Origin: Rhizobium phaseoli
Lineage (GTDB): Bacteria > Pseudomonadota > Alphaproteobacteria > Rhizobiales > Rhizobiaceae
DNA: 64,000 bases
Reading direction: 5' to 3'
Assembly (NCBI RefSeq): GCF_003985125.1
Contig: NZ_ML133574.1
Coordinates: 157,063 to 221,062, forward strand
The notes under the pieces were generated by a model that saw nothing but the letters and a program-made list of their open reading frames with translations, was not told the origin of the DNA and did no database searches. Of this stretch, positions 47,931-56,977 are shown piece after piece; position 1 is the first letter of the stretch; every line of letters begins with the position of its first letter. The position numbers were made by a program, and so were the translations under genes.

Positions 47931-48935
47931 TCAGGTGCCGCGCCGGTTTTCCCGATCAAGCTGCGTCACCAGCGCCAAGATCGTCTCCGAGACCGGGGTC
48001 GGCACGGCCGTCAGGCGCCCGAGCGCCGCCAGCATGCCGACCAGCGGCGTGATTTCGAGCACTTTGCCGCCGATCAAATCCTGTAGCATCGAGGTCCGAA
48101 CGCCGCCGATTTGGCGCGATTGTTCCAGCCGCTGCTCGACGGTCATGGCGAAATGCACCCCGAGCGCATCGCCGACATCGCGCACTTCCTTCATGACTCT
48201 GCTGACCATGTCCATCAGCGCCGGATCCGCCATGATGTCCGTCATCAGTGCCCGTGTCAGGGCGCTGATCGGGTTGAAGGCGGCGTTGCCCATCAACTTG
48301 CTCCAGATCTCGCTGCGGATGTCCGGCGTGGTCTTTATGCTGAGATCAGCGGCTGTCAGTGTCGCTGCTATGGCAGAGAGATCGACGGACATTTCGCCGG
48401 ACGGCTCGCCAAGCACGAAGCGGCCTTTGTGGGAAAGTTGGATCTCACCCGGCCTGACCACTTCCGCGCCTTGATAGGCGATGCAGCCGATCACGCGCTC
48501 CGGCCCGATCAACCGCCAAAGCCTGCCGTCGGGATCGAGTTCGTCGAATTGCAGCTCCGCATGGCCGCTCCCGGTATCGCGATGGAAATACCACCAGGGA
48601 ATGCCGTTGAGGATCATGACGACGCGAGTGCCCTGCTTGAGAAGGCCCGCGATACCCTCGGCGGCGGGCGCCAGCTGATGCCCCTTGAGGCCCGTGATGA
48701 TCAGATCCTGCGGCGGCAAGGTCTTGGGATCACCGGTTGCGGTCAGCTGAACGTTAAGCGGCGTCTCCGCATCGGCTTCACGCAGCATCAGTCCATTGCT
48801 GCGAATGGCATCGAGATGCGGCCCGCGCGCGACGACGGAGACGTCGATACCGCTCTCGGCCCCGCTGGCGAGCTTCGCAGCGATGGCGCCGCCAAGGGCG
48901 CCGGCGCCATAAATACAAATGGTCTTGATGGACAT
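47931..48935 (-). CDS. 2-dehydropantoate 2-reductase family protein
   Basis: A 334-residue NADPH-binding protein of the ApbA/PanE family. The N-terminal GAGALGG is at 10-16; the C-terminal helical domain has the conserved KLMGNAAFNPISALTRA segment with the expected catalytic lysine. It may be true ketopantoate reductase of pantothenate synthesis or a paralogue with another keto-acid substrate, since rhizobia carry several. Confidence 0.82.
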   Translation of the reverse strand: MSIKTICIYGAGALGGAIAAKLASGAESGIDVSVVARGPHLDAIRSNGLMLREADAETPLNVQLTATGDPKTLPPQDLIITGLKGHQLAPAAEGIAGLLKQGTRVVMILNGIPWWYFHRDTGSGHAELQFDELDPDGRLWRLIGPERVIGCIAYQGAEVVRPGEIQLSHKGRFVLGEPSGEMSVDLSAIAATLTAADLSIKTTPDIRSEIWSKLMGNAAFNPISALTRALMTDIMADPALMDMVSRVMKEVRDVGDALGVHFAMTVEQRLEQSRQIGGVRTSMLQDLIGGKVLEITPLVGMLAALGRLTAVPTPVSETILALVTQLDRENRRGT

Positions 48936-49090
48936 GCTTCGCCTCTTCCTGTCACGGTCTGACCTACAACTAGGCTATCTGCGGCTGGAGGCGAATTCCA
49001 ATTTGCCGCAAGGCATTCTTTCTCGCGTCAGGATGTGCCGCCCGCTGCATTCGGAAATGTGGATGCAGCGGCGGCATCGGTTTTGGCTCT

Positions 49091-49942
49091 TCAGGCCCCA
49101 GCCGTTGTTTCGCTTGCAAAATCGGTGGACAGGGCAAGTTCCCGCCAAGCGGCCAGTTCCTTTTCGACGCTCGCATGCTGCGCCTCGATCATGGCCACCG
49201 TATCGCTGCCGAACGGCATGCGCAGCGGCGGGTTGGCCGCGTTGACCATCGTCATGATGCCGGCAGCGAGTTTGGCAGGGTTGCCGGGTTGGGCATGGTC
49301 GGCGTCGACGGCGAAATTGCGCATGTTGCCGGCCGGCGTGCCTTCGTAGTCGGCAATGGAGGCCGGGCTGACCGCCAGCGACGTGTCGGAAAGAAAATCC
49401 GTCCGGAAGAAGCCGGGCTCAACGATCGTCACCTTGATGCCGAAGGGTTCGAGCTCGGCGGCCAGTGATTCCGACAGCCCTTCGACGGCGAATTTCGTCG
49501 AGCCGTAGACGCCCCAGCCGGGATAGCCGAAATAGCCGCCGATCGAGGAGAAGTTCAGGACATGGCCGGAGCGCTGGCGGCGCATATAGGGCAGCACGGC
49601 GCGTGTCACCTTTAGGAGACCGAAGACGTTCGTGGCATAGAGCTTTTCGATCTCTTCGGCGGTGGCCTCCTCGACAGCGCCGAGCAGCCCGTAGCCGGCA
49701 TTGTTGGCGAGAACATCGATGCGGCCGAAGCGGGCGATGCCGGCAGCCGCAGCCTCTTTCGCCTGCGCCTCATTGGTTACGTCGAGGGCTACGGCAAACA
49801 GGTTGGGATGATCGCCGAATTGCTCGCTCACTGTCTTCGCGTTGCGAGCGGTGGCGATGACGCCATCACCGGCTGCCAGCGCTTCCTTGGTCATCAGCGC
49901 GCCGAAGCCACGGGATGCACCAGTGATGAACCAGATTTTCAT
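49091..49942 (-). CDS. Short-chain dehydrogenase/reductase
   Basis: A 283-residue classical SDR: TGASRGFG at about 7-14, NNAG at about 85-88, catalytic serine in NFSSIGG and YGSTK (YxxxK) at about 150-154. The C-terminal extension is typical of the retinol-dehydrogenase-like oxidoreductase group. The ATG at 49942 is preferred over an upstream in-frame start because AAAGGAA is well spaced. It is divergent from a LysR regulator 130 bases away. Confidence 0.88.
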   Translation of the reverse strand: MKIWFITGASRGFGALMTKEALAAGDGVIATARNAKTVSEQFGDHPNLFAVALDVTNEAQAKEAAAAGIARFGRIDVLANNAGYGLLGAVEEATAEEIEKLYATNVFGLLKVTRAVLPYMRRQRSGHVLNFSSIGGYFGYPGWGVYGSTKFAVEGLSESLAAELEPFGIKVTIVEPGFFRTDFLSDTSLAVSPASIADYEGTPAGNMRNFAVDADHAQPGNPAKLAAGIMTMVNAANPPLRMPFGSDTVAMIEAQHASVEKELAAWRELALSTDFASETTAGA

Positions 49943-50028
49943 GACGAATTCCTTTGTGACTGATCGGTTGGGTTGGCGTCGCATCTCTGTGCTGACGGGG
50001 ACGAATTTGACCGAAAAGTTGCTGATGT

Positions 50029-50042
50029 ATAAGATTTGTTAT
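50029..50042. promoter_or_regulatory. Possible LysR-type operator between SDR and LysR genes
   Basis: ATAA-GATTTG-TTAT forms a short dyad in the divergent intergenic region, 31 bases before the regulator start. It fits the T-N11-A type of LysR box but is short and AT-rich, so chance is possible. Confidence 0.35.
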
Positions 50043-50072
50043 TCTTGAAACTATGATGAGTGAAATTCAGCA

Positions 50073-50960
50073 ATGCGCGCCACCGAACTCTCCGAACTTG
50101 CAGCCTTCGCGGCCGTGGCGCGGCACAAAAGCTTCCGCAAAGCGGGGGAGGAACGGGGCGTTACCGCCTCGGCCGTCAGCCATGCCGTGCTCAATCTCGA
50201 GGACCGGATCGGCGTCCGTCTGCTCAACCGCACGACACGCAGTGTCTCGCTGACCGAAGCCGGCGAACTCCTCCTCTCCCATCTCGATCCGGCCTTCGGG
50301 GAAATGACGGCGGCGCTCGATGCGTTGAACCGTTACCGCGACACGCCCTTCGGCAAGGTGAGGATCAATGTGCCGAATTCGATCGGTCCCTTCGTCATCG
50401 GCCGCGTCATTGCGCCGTTGCTCCAGCGCAATCCGAATTTGCAGCTGGAGATCAACGCGACCGACAGGCTGGTCGATATTGTCGAGGAGGGTTTCGATGC
50501 CGGCATCCGCTTCGGCGAGCGCGTCACCGAGGGCATGATCGCGCTACGCATCAAGCCGCGCATCCGCCTGGTCGTGGTCGGTTCGCCCGCCTATTTCGAA
50601 ACCCGGCCGAAACCGGCGACACCGCACGAGCTCAAGCGCCATCTCTGCATCCAGAACATGTTTCCTTCAGGCGCACGTTATGCCTGGGAATTCGAGAAGG
50701 ACGGCCAGACTGTGAGCTTTCAGCCGACCGGACCATTGTCGCTCGACGATCACGAACTGATGACGCAGGCAGCGCTCGGCGGCGTCGGTCTTGCCTATAT
50801 CTGGGAGCCCCGCGTCGAAAAGGCTATTGCCGGCGGCGAGCTGATCCAGGTGCTCGACGACTGGTGCCAGCCCGAGGAACCGCTTTATCTTTACTATCCC
50901 AGCCGCCGCCATATGTCGGCCGGCTTCAGGGCGGTCATCGACGCAATCAGGGCCGAGTAA
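50073..50960 (+). CDS. LysR-family transcriptional regulator
   Basis: A 295-residue LTTR: helix-turn-helix at about 4-62 (SFRKAGEERGVTASAVSHAV, then LNRTTRSVSLTEAG), followed by the periplasmic-binding-protein-like effector domain. The subgroup with RTTRSVSLTEAG often controls a divergently placed oxidoreductase, and the SDR next door is the likely target. The effector is unknown. Confidence 0.9.
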   Translation: MRATELSELAAFAAVARHKSFRKAGEERGVTASAVSHAVLNLEDRIGVRLLNRTTRSVSLTEAGELLLSHLDPAFGEMTAALDALNRYRDTPFGKVRINVPNSIGPFVIGRVIAPLLQRNPNLQLEINATDRLVDIVEEGFDAGIRFGERVTEGMIALRIKPRIRLVVVGSPAYFETRPKPATPHELKRHLCIQNMFPSGARYAWEFEKDGQTVSFQPTGPLSLDDHELMTQAALGGVGLAYIWEPRVEKAIAGGELIQVLDDWCQPEEPLYLYYPSRRHMSAGFRAVIDAIRAE

Positions 50961-50975
50961 GGACGCCCATACCTA

Positions 50976-51536
50976 TCAGCGCGTGCTGGCGATCGTCTGA
51001 AGTGCCTCGAAATAAATTGTCAGGTCGCGGGCAGGATCCGCCGGCAGCGCGATCGCACGGAAAACCTTGCCTCCCGTCGCCTCGATCCCTCCGTCGATCA
51101 TCAGGTTGTCGGCCATGCCGTGATTTTCAATTGCGATGCCGTCCGGTCCGCGCGGGCGTCCGCTCGTTTCATCGATCGGCTGTCCCGCATACCAGGCCGA
51201 GCGAACACGCAAGCCGTAGTCGTCGGGGTGATTGGTATAGGCGAAGACCGATTTGCCGAGTGCAATCATGAAGCCGATCTCATAGACCGTACCCGGATCG
51301 GCGCTGACACCTCGAAACGGCGTGATGTTGGCCAGACAGATCTCGGCTTGGCGCATGGCGGCATCGTTGCGTGCGTAGATCTCGGCGGCCGTCCGCTTCA
51401 CCGGCGTCTGATTTTCGTCGCTGCCGGGACCGGTCGGTTCGAAACCGAACTGGCGCGCCAATCGGCGTTTTTCGGCCATGATGGGCATGGCATCGGGAAG
51501 AAAGACTTCCGGGCCGGCAAGATAAATCGTGGTCAT
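50976..51536 (-). CDS. Nucleoside 2-deoxyribosyltransferase-like protein
   Basis: A 186-residue protein of the family that cleaves N-glycosidic bonds of deoxynucleosides. It begins TIYLAGPEVFLPDA, has MRQAEICLANITPFRG and the GTVYEIGFMIALGKSVFAY motif whose glutamate (E86) is the expected nucleophile. It could act in nucleotide salvage or cleanup. It converges on the LysR gene with 15 bases between the stops. Confidence 0.82.
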   Translation of the reverse strand: MTTIYLAGPEVFLPDAMPIMAEKRRLARQFGFEPTGPGSDENQTPVKRTAAEIYARNDAAMRQAEICLANITPFRGVSADPGTVYEIGFMIALGKSVFAYTNHPDDYGLRVRSAWYAGQPIDETSGRPRGPDGIAIENHGMADNLMIDGGIEATGGKVFRAIALPADPARDLTIYFEALQTIASTR

Positions 51537-51770
51537 CGGTATCCTTCATGCCAGCGCGAGCCGAAGCGCCGGGGTTGGGGCAGGGCAGCTTATTTCCGAC
51601 GGAAGCGCGGCAATTGGCAAGCCGCGCCGGCAGGGATTGTCGTTTTCTTTTTGGGCTCCCGGCTAATGCGGGCGCATGAAAAGCCTAGGGTTCATGCCCC
51701 ACACCCTTTTGACTCCGGTGGGCGAAGCGGCCAAAGATACCGCCATCGCCAGCATCATCGGGAGAAGTTG

Positions 51771-52811
51771 ATGAAGGGTCGGACTTTGCCAGATCGAAGA
51801 GCGCCTAAGCGGCTCGGATACCTGTTTCCTGCCTTGGCGGCGGCCCTGCTGCTATCGGTGTCGGCAGTGCCGGGACAGGACATCGGGCCGCAAAGCCCCG
51901 GCTCGCGTGTGCAGGTCGAAAAACTCCTCGGTCTCTGGAAGGAGCATTTTGCCGGCGCCGACAGCCTGCAGGAGCGGCGGACAGCTTTCGCGCGGCTGAT
52001 GCAGACGATGCCGGGACCGACCCGCATCCAGGTTCGGCAGGTCGATGCCGATGGAGTCGATGCAGAGCTCATGTGGCCCGCCCGTCTTCATCACCCGATC
52101 GGTGAGAGGGTAATTCTCTATATTCATGGCGGCGGCTTTTCCGGCGGCTCCATCCGCACGCACGGCCTGTTCGCCGGCTCGCTCGCTAAGGCGGCATCCA
52201 GCGACGTGCTGCTGATCAATTATCGGCTGATGCCCGAATATACCTATCCCGCGCAGATCAACGACGCGGTGACGGCCTACCGCTGGCTTCTCGACAACGG
52301 CTATCGCAACGACAATGTCGTCGTGGCAGGCGACGGTGCCGGCGGTAATATCGCGCTCGAGACGGTGCTGCGGCAAATACAGGCCGGAAAGGCGCTGCCG
52401 GCGGCGGTCATTGCGCTCAGCCCAATCACCGATCTTGCCGCGACGGGCGGATCCATGACATCGAATGCCGGCAGCGATCCGCTGGTCGGCAAAGACTGGA
52501 TCGAGACTTTGCGCAAGGCCTATCTCGGCCGAAAGTCCCCGAGCGACCCCCAGATATCCCCGCTCTATGCCGACCTGACCGGTTTTCCGCCGCTACTGCT
52601 GCAGGTCGGCTCCGGCGAGGCCCTGCTGGACGACACGCTGCGCCTTGCCGACAAGGCGCGTCAGGCGGGTGTTGATGTCACCACCGAGGTCTGGCCGGGG
52701 ATGCCGCATCAATGGCAGCTGTTTCCCGCTCTGCTCGACGACGCCGACCGTTCCAGCCAGACTATCGCCGAGTTTGCAATCCGGCATTTTGCGGACAAAC
52801 CGCAGGAGTAG
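51771..52811 (+). CDS. HSL-type alpha/beta hydrolase, catalytic serine replaced by glycine
   Basis: A 346-residue protein with a hydrophobic export signal (about 15-34, ending AVPGQD). The oxyanion motif HGGG is at 119-122, the family acid lies in the GSGEALLDD segment and the histidine is H313 in GMPHQW. The nucleophile motif, normally GDSAGG, reads GDGAGG: residue 189 is glycine (GGT at 52335-52337, one base from AGT serine). As read, the classical triad is incomplete. The ATG at 51771 follows GGGAGAAG. Confidence 0.82.
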   Translation: MKGRTLPDRRAPKRLGYLFPALAAALLLSVSAVPGQDIGPQSPGSRVQVEKLLGLWKEHFAGADSLQERRTAFARLMQTMPGPTRIQVRQVDADGVDAELMWPARLHHPIGERVILYIHGGGFSGGSIRTHGLFAGSLAKAASSDVLLINYRLMPEYTYPAQINDAVTAYRWLLDNGYRNDNVVVAGDGAGGNIALETVLRQIQAGKALPAAVIALSPITDLAATGGSMTSNAGSDPLVGKDWIETLRKAYLGRKSPSDPQISPLYADLTGFPPLLLQVGSGEALLDDTLRLADKARQAGVDVTTEVWPGMPHQWQLFPALLDDADRSSQTIAEFAIRHFADKPQE

Positions 52812-52822
52812 GGGCCCACGCC

Positions 52823-53446
52823 TCATTGTGATGTGCCGCGCGATGGAGAAGGCGCAAGAGGCCTCTCGACCTCCCGGCCGACGCTGAGCGCCTTTCGCAC
52901 GTTCGGCTCCAGCCGCTCGATATAGGCGTGGTCGGGTACTGCACCCAGCGCATCCAGCATTTTCGAGAAGAAACAGCGGGCCGCTGCCGCCGCCGTGACG
53001 TCGAAGATTTCGGCATCGCTCAGCCCGTGTTTTTTCAATCCGTCTATATCCTGCTGCGTGACCGATGTCGCATCGCGCGCCACCTTGGCGGCAAAGGCCA
53101 TGATCGCGCGTTCGCCCGCGTCGATCGGCGCCTTTTCCGTCTCGTTGACAACGGCCGTCAGCCCGTCGCTGGTAAACCCCTCGCGCAGCAGCACGGAGCC
53201 GTGCGCCAGCATGCAATAAGAGGATTTCAGCTCCTTGGCCGCTGCCAGCGTCACCAGTTCGTAGCGCCTGAGGCTCATATGGCCGCGAATGCTCGAAAGG
53301 AGCGCCGCCCAGCACTCCATCACTTCCGGCCGGTGGCCGAAGGCACGATACATGTTCGGCAGATAGCCATAATTGGCCTCGGCCGACGCGTACATCGACG
53401 TCGTTTTCTCGCTGGCGGATGCGTTGGGGGTGTGAATGAAAGCCAT
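52823..53446 (-). CDS. AhpD-like / carboxymuconolactone decarboxylase family protein
   Basis: A 207-residue all-helical protein of the peroxidase-related AhpD group. The active-site CxxxH is C78-H82 in SSYCMLAHG, preceded by E72. It may detoxify hydroperoxides, but the second redox cysteine of AhpD (CxxC) is absent, so a decarboxylase or other role is possible. The ATG at 53446 has AGGAGGACC upstream. It converges on the hydrolase gene. Confidence 0.8.
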   Translation of the reverse strand: MAFIHTPNASASEKTTSMYASAEANYGYLPNMYRAFGHRPEVMECWAALLSSIRGHMSLRRYELVTLAAAKELKSSYCMLAHGSVLLREGFTSDGLTAVVNETEKAPIDAGERAIMAFAAKVARDATSVTQQDIDGLKKHGLSDAEIFDVTAAAAARCFFSKMLDALGAVPDHAYIERLEPNVRKALSVGREVERPLAPSPSRGTSQ

Positions 53447-53560
53447 GGCATGGTCCTCCTCTATTGCGAGAAGGATAGGGTAGATCTGCCGGACAGCAAT
53501 CCTGTGCCGCCAGTTCGAGCCTACTGTCACCCTACATAATTTGGTGGTGCCGCAGACTGC

Positions 53561-55144
53561 TCAAGAGGCCCGGGTGATCGCGCTGTCATTGTTCGCCGGA
53601 ACGCCACCATGTCTCTTGATCGGGAGGGTGACGGTGAACGTCGATCCGCACCCTCTTGCGCTTTGCACCTCTATTGAGCCCTGATGCAGTTCGACGATCT
53701 GCTTCACCAGGTTGAGGCCGATGCCGGTTCCGGCGATCCCCGTCGAAGTGCGGGCGCGGAAATAGCGCTGAAACAGCCGAGGCACATCTTCGGCATCGAT
53801 CCCCACTCCGTCGTCGCTGATCGAAACCTTGACGTTGCCGGTTTCCTCCCAGGCTGCAATCCGAATCTCGGAGGTCCCGGGGGCATATTTCACGGCATTG
53901 GAAAGCAGGTTGGTAAACACCTGGGTCAATGTGCGGGGATCGGCATCGATGAATTCCGGCAGCCCGTCTATGTCAATCATGAAGCTGTGCGTCTTCGAGA
54001 TCGTCGACTGCCGCTCGCAGCAGCTTCGGATCAGTGATCTGAGCGCGCAGGCGCCGTAACTGATATCGATCGTGCCGGTATCGAGGCGGCCCACTGACAG
54101 GATGCTCTCCATGAGATCGACGATGCGGCTCACCGATGCGCGGATCTGTTCGGCTTTGTCGCTCAGAAATTCGGGCTCGACTGCGCCGCCTTTTCGCAGC
54201 AGCCGTTGGGCGGCTGCGTCGATGATTGCGAGCGGCGTGCGGAACTCATGCGACGCCATCGCCACGAACTGCCGCTGCAATTCGTTGATGTTTCTTTCCT
54301 GCGCGAGCATTCGCTCCACCTCACGCGCCTGCCGCTCAACCTCAGCCGTGCGGTTGCGCACCGTAACTTCGAGCTGATCGTGGTGGCGGCGCAGTTCTTC
54401 GGCCAGCCGCACGGTCTTGGTGACGTCCTCATGGGTGGCCACATAACCACCATTCTGCATCGGATTGTGAGTGATTTTGACGATGCGGCCGTCGGTGAGC
54501 GCGATGTTCTGGCTGGCCGGCGCACCGAGCGCCGTCGCTTCGAAAACGACGTCAAAATAGGTGGCGGTGTCGGCCGGTCCATTTCCCTGCTTGGCCCGAT
54601 AGGCCAGGATATTTGCGAGCGGCGTTCCCGCTTGTGTCAGTCGATCCGGCAGACTGTACATCCGCGCGTAGGAGGCATTGCACAATATCAGCTTCCTGGT
54701 TGAATCGAACATGCACAGCCCATGCGGCATGTTGCTAAGGGCTGCGTCGAAGCGGTGGTGTTGCTCGGCCAGGCTGACTTCGACGCGAATGAGCGTCGAG
54801 ATGTCTTCATAGCTCAGGATCCAGCTTCCCTCTCTCGAGGGCGCGCAGGTCAGCGAGATCATCCGCCCGTCGGGCAATGCAAACTGGGAGCCTTGCGGCT
54901 TGCCGGTCGACGACCGCGAACATGCCGCTACACGACAGTCCGAGGTACCCGGCAACTCGTCGATATCCATTCCCTTCCGCAGGGCGCCCTCCGGAAGGCC
55001 GAGAACCTCCAGCGCGCGGGAATTGAAAGTCGTCACCATATTGGCAGAATCAAGCAGAACAACGCCCTGCGGCAGGTTTTCCAGAATGGATTCGAACGAA
55101 TGCGGCATCATCCGGCCCTGCTTCAGATCTGGCGCGTTGCGCAT
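53561..55144 (-). CDS. PAS-domain sensor histidine kinase (orphan)
   Basis: A 527-residue kinase without membrane segments. Two PAS modules (about 16-115 and 132-245; the second contains HGLCMFDSTRKLILCN) lead through a coiled coil (about 245-290) to the H-box with H299 (AMASHEFRTPL), the N-box (LTQVFTNLLSNAVKYA) and glycine boxes (DDGVGID, GTGIGLNLV). It should be cytoplasmic. No response regulator is encoded nearby. An alternative start is 11-12 codons in. Confidence 0.9.
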   Translation of the reverse strand: MRNAPDLKQGRMMPHSFESILENLPQGVVLLDSANMVTTFNSRALEVLGLPEGALRKGMDIDELPGTSDCRVAACSRSSTGKPQGSQFALPDGRMISLTCAPSREGSWILSYEDISTLIRVEVSLAEQHHRFDAALSNMPHGLCMFDSTRKLILCNASYARMYSLPDRLTQAGTPLANILAYRAKQGNGPADTATYFDVVFEATALGAPASQNIALTDGRIVKITHNPMQNGGYVATHEDVTKTVRLAEELRRHHDQLEVTVRNRTAEVERQAREVERMLAQERNINELQRQFVAMASHEFRTPLAIIDAAAQRLLRKGGAVEPEFLSDKAEQIRASVSRIVDLMESILSVGRLDTGTIDISYGACALRSLIRSCCERQSTISKTHSFMIDIDGLPEFIDADPRTLTQVFTNLLSNAVKYAPGTSEIRIAAWEETGNVKVSISDDGVGIDAEDVPRLFQRYFRARTSTGIAGTGIGLNLVKQIVELHQGSIEVQSARGCGSTFTVTLPIKRHGGVPANNDSAITRAS

Positions 55145-55158
55145 ATCCGTAGCATTGG

Positions 55159-55630
55159 TCAGAAACTATAAAGTTTCGCTAATGTCCGTCGATCCGAGCT
55201 CTTCGACGAAGACCAGGCCTTTTCCCGCTGTTCAGCCGAGTCCGGCCAGTTGCTCGTCCAGAGGTCAAGGCTGTCTTCTCCCACCTCGTTGACATCGCTC
55301 GGCATCGGCAGGCCGGCTTCCCGATAGACAAGCCAGGCAACGTACATTGTTGTCGTGGTGAGCGCATTCCAGCCGCTTTCGCTGGGTTTTCCGGCGGCCT
55401 CGGAGAGCCGGTGGAGCGTCCCGCGCTCATCCTCGCTGTAGATCAGATCGGAGAAAGAGCGGCCGGTCTGATCTGCATCGCCCCAGCCGCGGATTGCCGC
55501 CAGGGCGGCCTCGGCTTCCGGCGCAGCAATCTCGCTCTTTGCGATGTGCGCGACCAGGGACGCCGCGACGGCCGCCAAGCGCCGGGCCTGTTCGCGGGGC
55601 GGTAGGGCGGAGTTCGGTACGCAGGTTCAT
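55159..55630 (-). pseudogene. Hypothetical protein, apparently frameshifted near its start
   Basis: The main frame (55159-55578) encodes about 139 residues of normal-looking protein (for example AALAAIRGWGDADQTGRSF and MYVAWLVYREAGLPMPSDV) but has only a TTG start. A good start, ATG at 55630 with GGAG upstream, begins MNLRTELR in another frame. Removing one C from the CCC at 55605-55607 joins them into MNLRTELRLPPREQARR and on. This suggests a one-base insertion or a sequencing error. I do not recognise the family. Confidence 0.5.
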
Positions 55631-55927
55631 GTCTTCGATCTCCAACGCGCTGGAACAAAGCCATTAACATATCGAAGGCCTTCGTGCCTTCGTGGCAGCG
55701 GAGAAGAGCCTGAATCACCGGCAATTTGCGACCGATCCGCTCCCTGTGAGAGGTGATATTCCAGGTCCCGGTTGGCTCAAAATTTAGATCGATCCAAACT
55801 TCACCCTTGGGCCTTACCAAAAAGCAGGACGACAAATGCCGGAAAAATGGCGAATCCATTAAATTTCTCTTGACATAATTGGAACGTTCCAAATATCTAA
55901 GGGTCATCGGCACATTGGGAGAAGAGC
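55631..55927. other. AT-richer gap with a possible remnant frame
   Basis: 297 bases before the LacI-type gene. On the minus strand an ATG at 55859 opens a frame with ordinary composition for about 75 codons (MDSPFFRHLSSCFLVRPKGE, later IQALLRCHEGTKAFDML), then it degenerates into an Arg/Pro-rich stretch under the neighbouring gene. It may be the start of a broken gene. The right edge holds the LacI promoter. Confidence 0.4.
55870..55899 (+). promoter_or_regulatory. Promoter of the LacI-CoA-transferase operon with embedded operator
   Basis: The -35 TTGACA (55870-55875) and -10 ATATCT/TATCTA (55893-55899) are 17-18 bases apart. The spacer holds the perfect palindrome TTGGAACGTTCCAA (55879-55892), which has the central CG typical of LacI/GalR operators. 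A repressor bound here would block polymerase, so autoregulation is strongly implied. Confidence 0.75.
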
Positions 55928-56977
55928 ATGACAAAGGCGCGGGTCACCGTCATCGACATTGCGAAGGCCGCCGGCGTTTCGAAGTCGACGGTGTCGCTGG
56001 TGCTTCAGGGCTCTTCTCTGGTCAATGAGGCGACGCGCGCCAAGGTCAATGCCGTGATGCGGGAGCTCGGCTATGTCTATAATCGCGGCGCGGCGAACCT
56101 CCGCCAGGCTGGGGCCAAGTCGAGGATCGTCGGCGTCGTCGTCAACGATCTGACCAACAGCTTCTTTGCCGAGCTGGCGGTCGGTGTCGACACGGTCGTT
56201 CAGTCGGCCGGCTTCGTGCAGTTCCTGTCGAACACCGGCGAGAGCATCGACCGGCAGCGTGAGGTTGTCGCATCGATGCGTGAGCACGGCATTTCGGGGC
56301 TCATCGTATCGCCGGCGCGCGCCACCGATGCTGCCGACTTCAAGCCGCTCGTTGCGGCGGGGATTCCTGTCGTGGTTGTGGTTCGAAATCTGCCCGGCGC
56401 CAAAGTCTCGTCTATCGTCTCCGACAACCGGGCCGGCATGGTCTCGGCCGTCAAGCACCTGGCTGGCCTTGGTCACAAGCGCATCGCCTTTCTCGGCGGT
56501 TTTCCGGACACCGCCGTCTTCGACGATAGGCTTGCCGGTTATCGAAACGGCGTTGATGCGGCCGGGCTCGACTATCACGAAGGATTCGTCATCTCGTCGG
56601 CTCCGTCGCGGGCCGGCGGGGTCGAGGCGATCGGAAAGGCGATCGCGCTCGGCCGTCGGCCGACCGCAGCCGTCTGCTTCAACGATGCCGTAGCCTTCGG
56701 TGTTTGCGACGGATTGCGCGCGCGCCGTCTGGAGCCTGGCACCGACTTCGCCGTGGTGGGATTCGACGACGTCATCGAGGCGCAGGCGGCGGTTCCGGCG
56801 CTGACGACGGTCTCGGTCGACCCGCAGGGCATCGGGCGCCGCGGCGCACAGATGCTGCTCAAGCAGATCAATGCGGGCAAGGCCGAGGCGGAGACGGTGA
56901 CGACAGCCGTTCGGCTGGTCGTTCGCGAGAGTTGCGGTGCCGGCAAGAGCGTAACATCGAAACAGGACGCTGTGTAA
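55928..56977 (+). CDS. LacI-family transcriptional regulator
   Basis: A 349-residue repressor: the helix-turn-helix is at about 8-28 (IDIAKAAGVSKSTVSLVLQ), followed by the hinge helix and a ribose-binding-protein-like effector domain (VVVNDLTNSFFAELAVGVD; FNDAVAFGVCDGL). It is first in its operon, with a perfect LacI-type palindrome inside its promoter. Its TAA shares bases with the next ATG (TAATG). The effector is probably a substrate or intermediate of the downstream pathway. Confidence 0.93.
   Translation: MTKARVTVIDIAKAAGVSKSTVSLVLQGSSLVNEATRAKVNAVMRELGYVYNRGAANLRQAGAKSRIVGVVVNDLTNSFFAELAVGVDTVVQSAGFVQFLSNTGESIDRQREVVASMREHGISGLIVSPARATDAADFKPLVAAGIPVVVVVRNLPGAKVSSIVSDNRAGMVSAVKHLAGLGHKRIAFLGGFPDTAVFDDRLAGYRNGVDAAGLDYHEGFVISSAPSRAGGVEAIGKAIALGRRPTAAVCFNDAVAFGVCDGLRARRLEPGTDFAVVGFDDVIEAQAAVPALTTVSVDPQGIGRRGAQMLLKQINAGKAEAETVTTAVRLVVRESCGAGKSVTSKQDAV

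Noticed and set aside
50060..51271. 403-codon frame over the LysR gene
   Set aside because: Arg/Pro/Ser-rich shadow of the LysR frame, running on into the oppositely oriented deoxyribosyltransferase gene.
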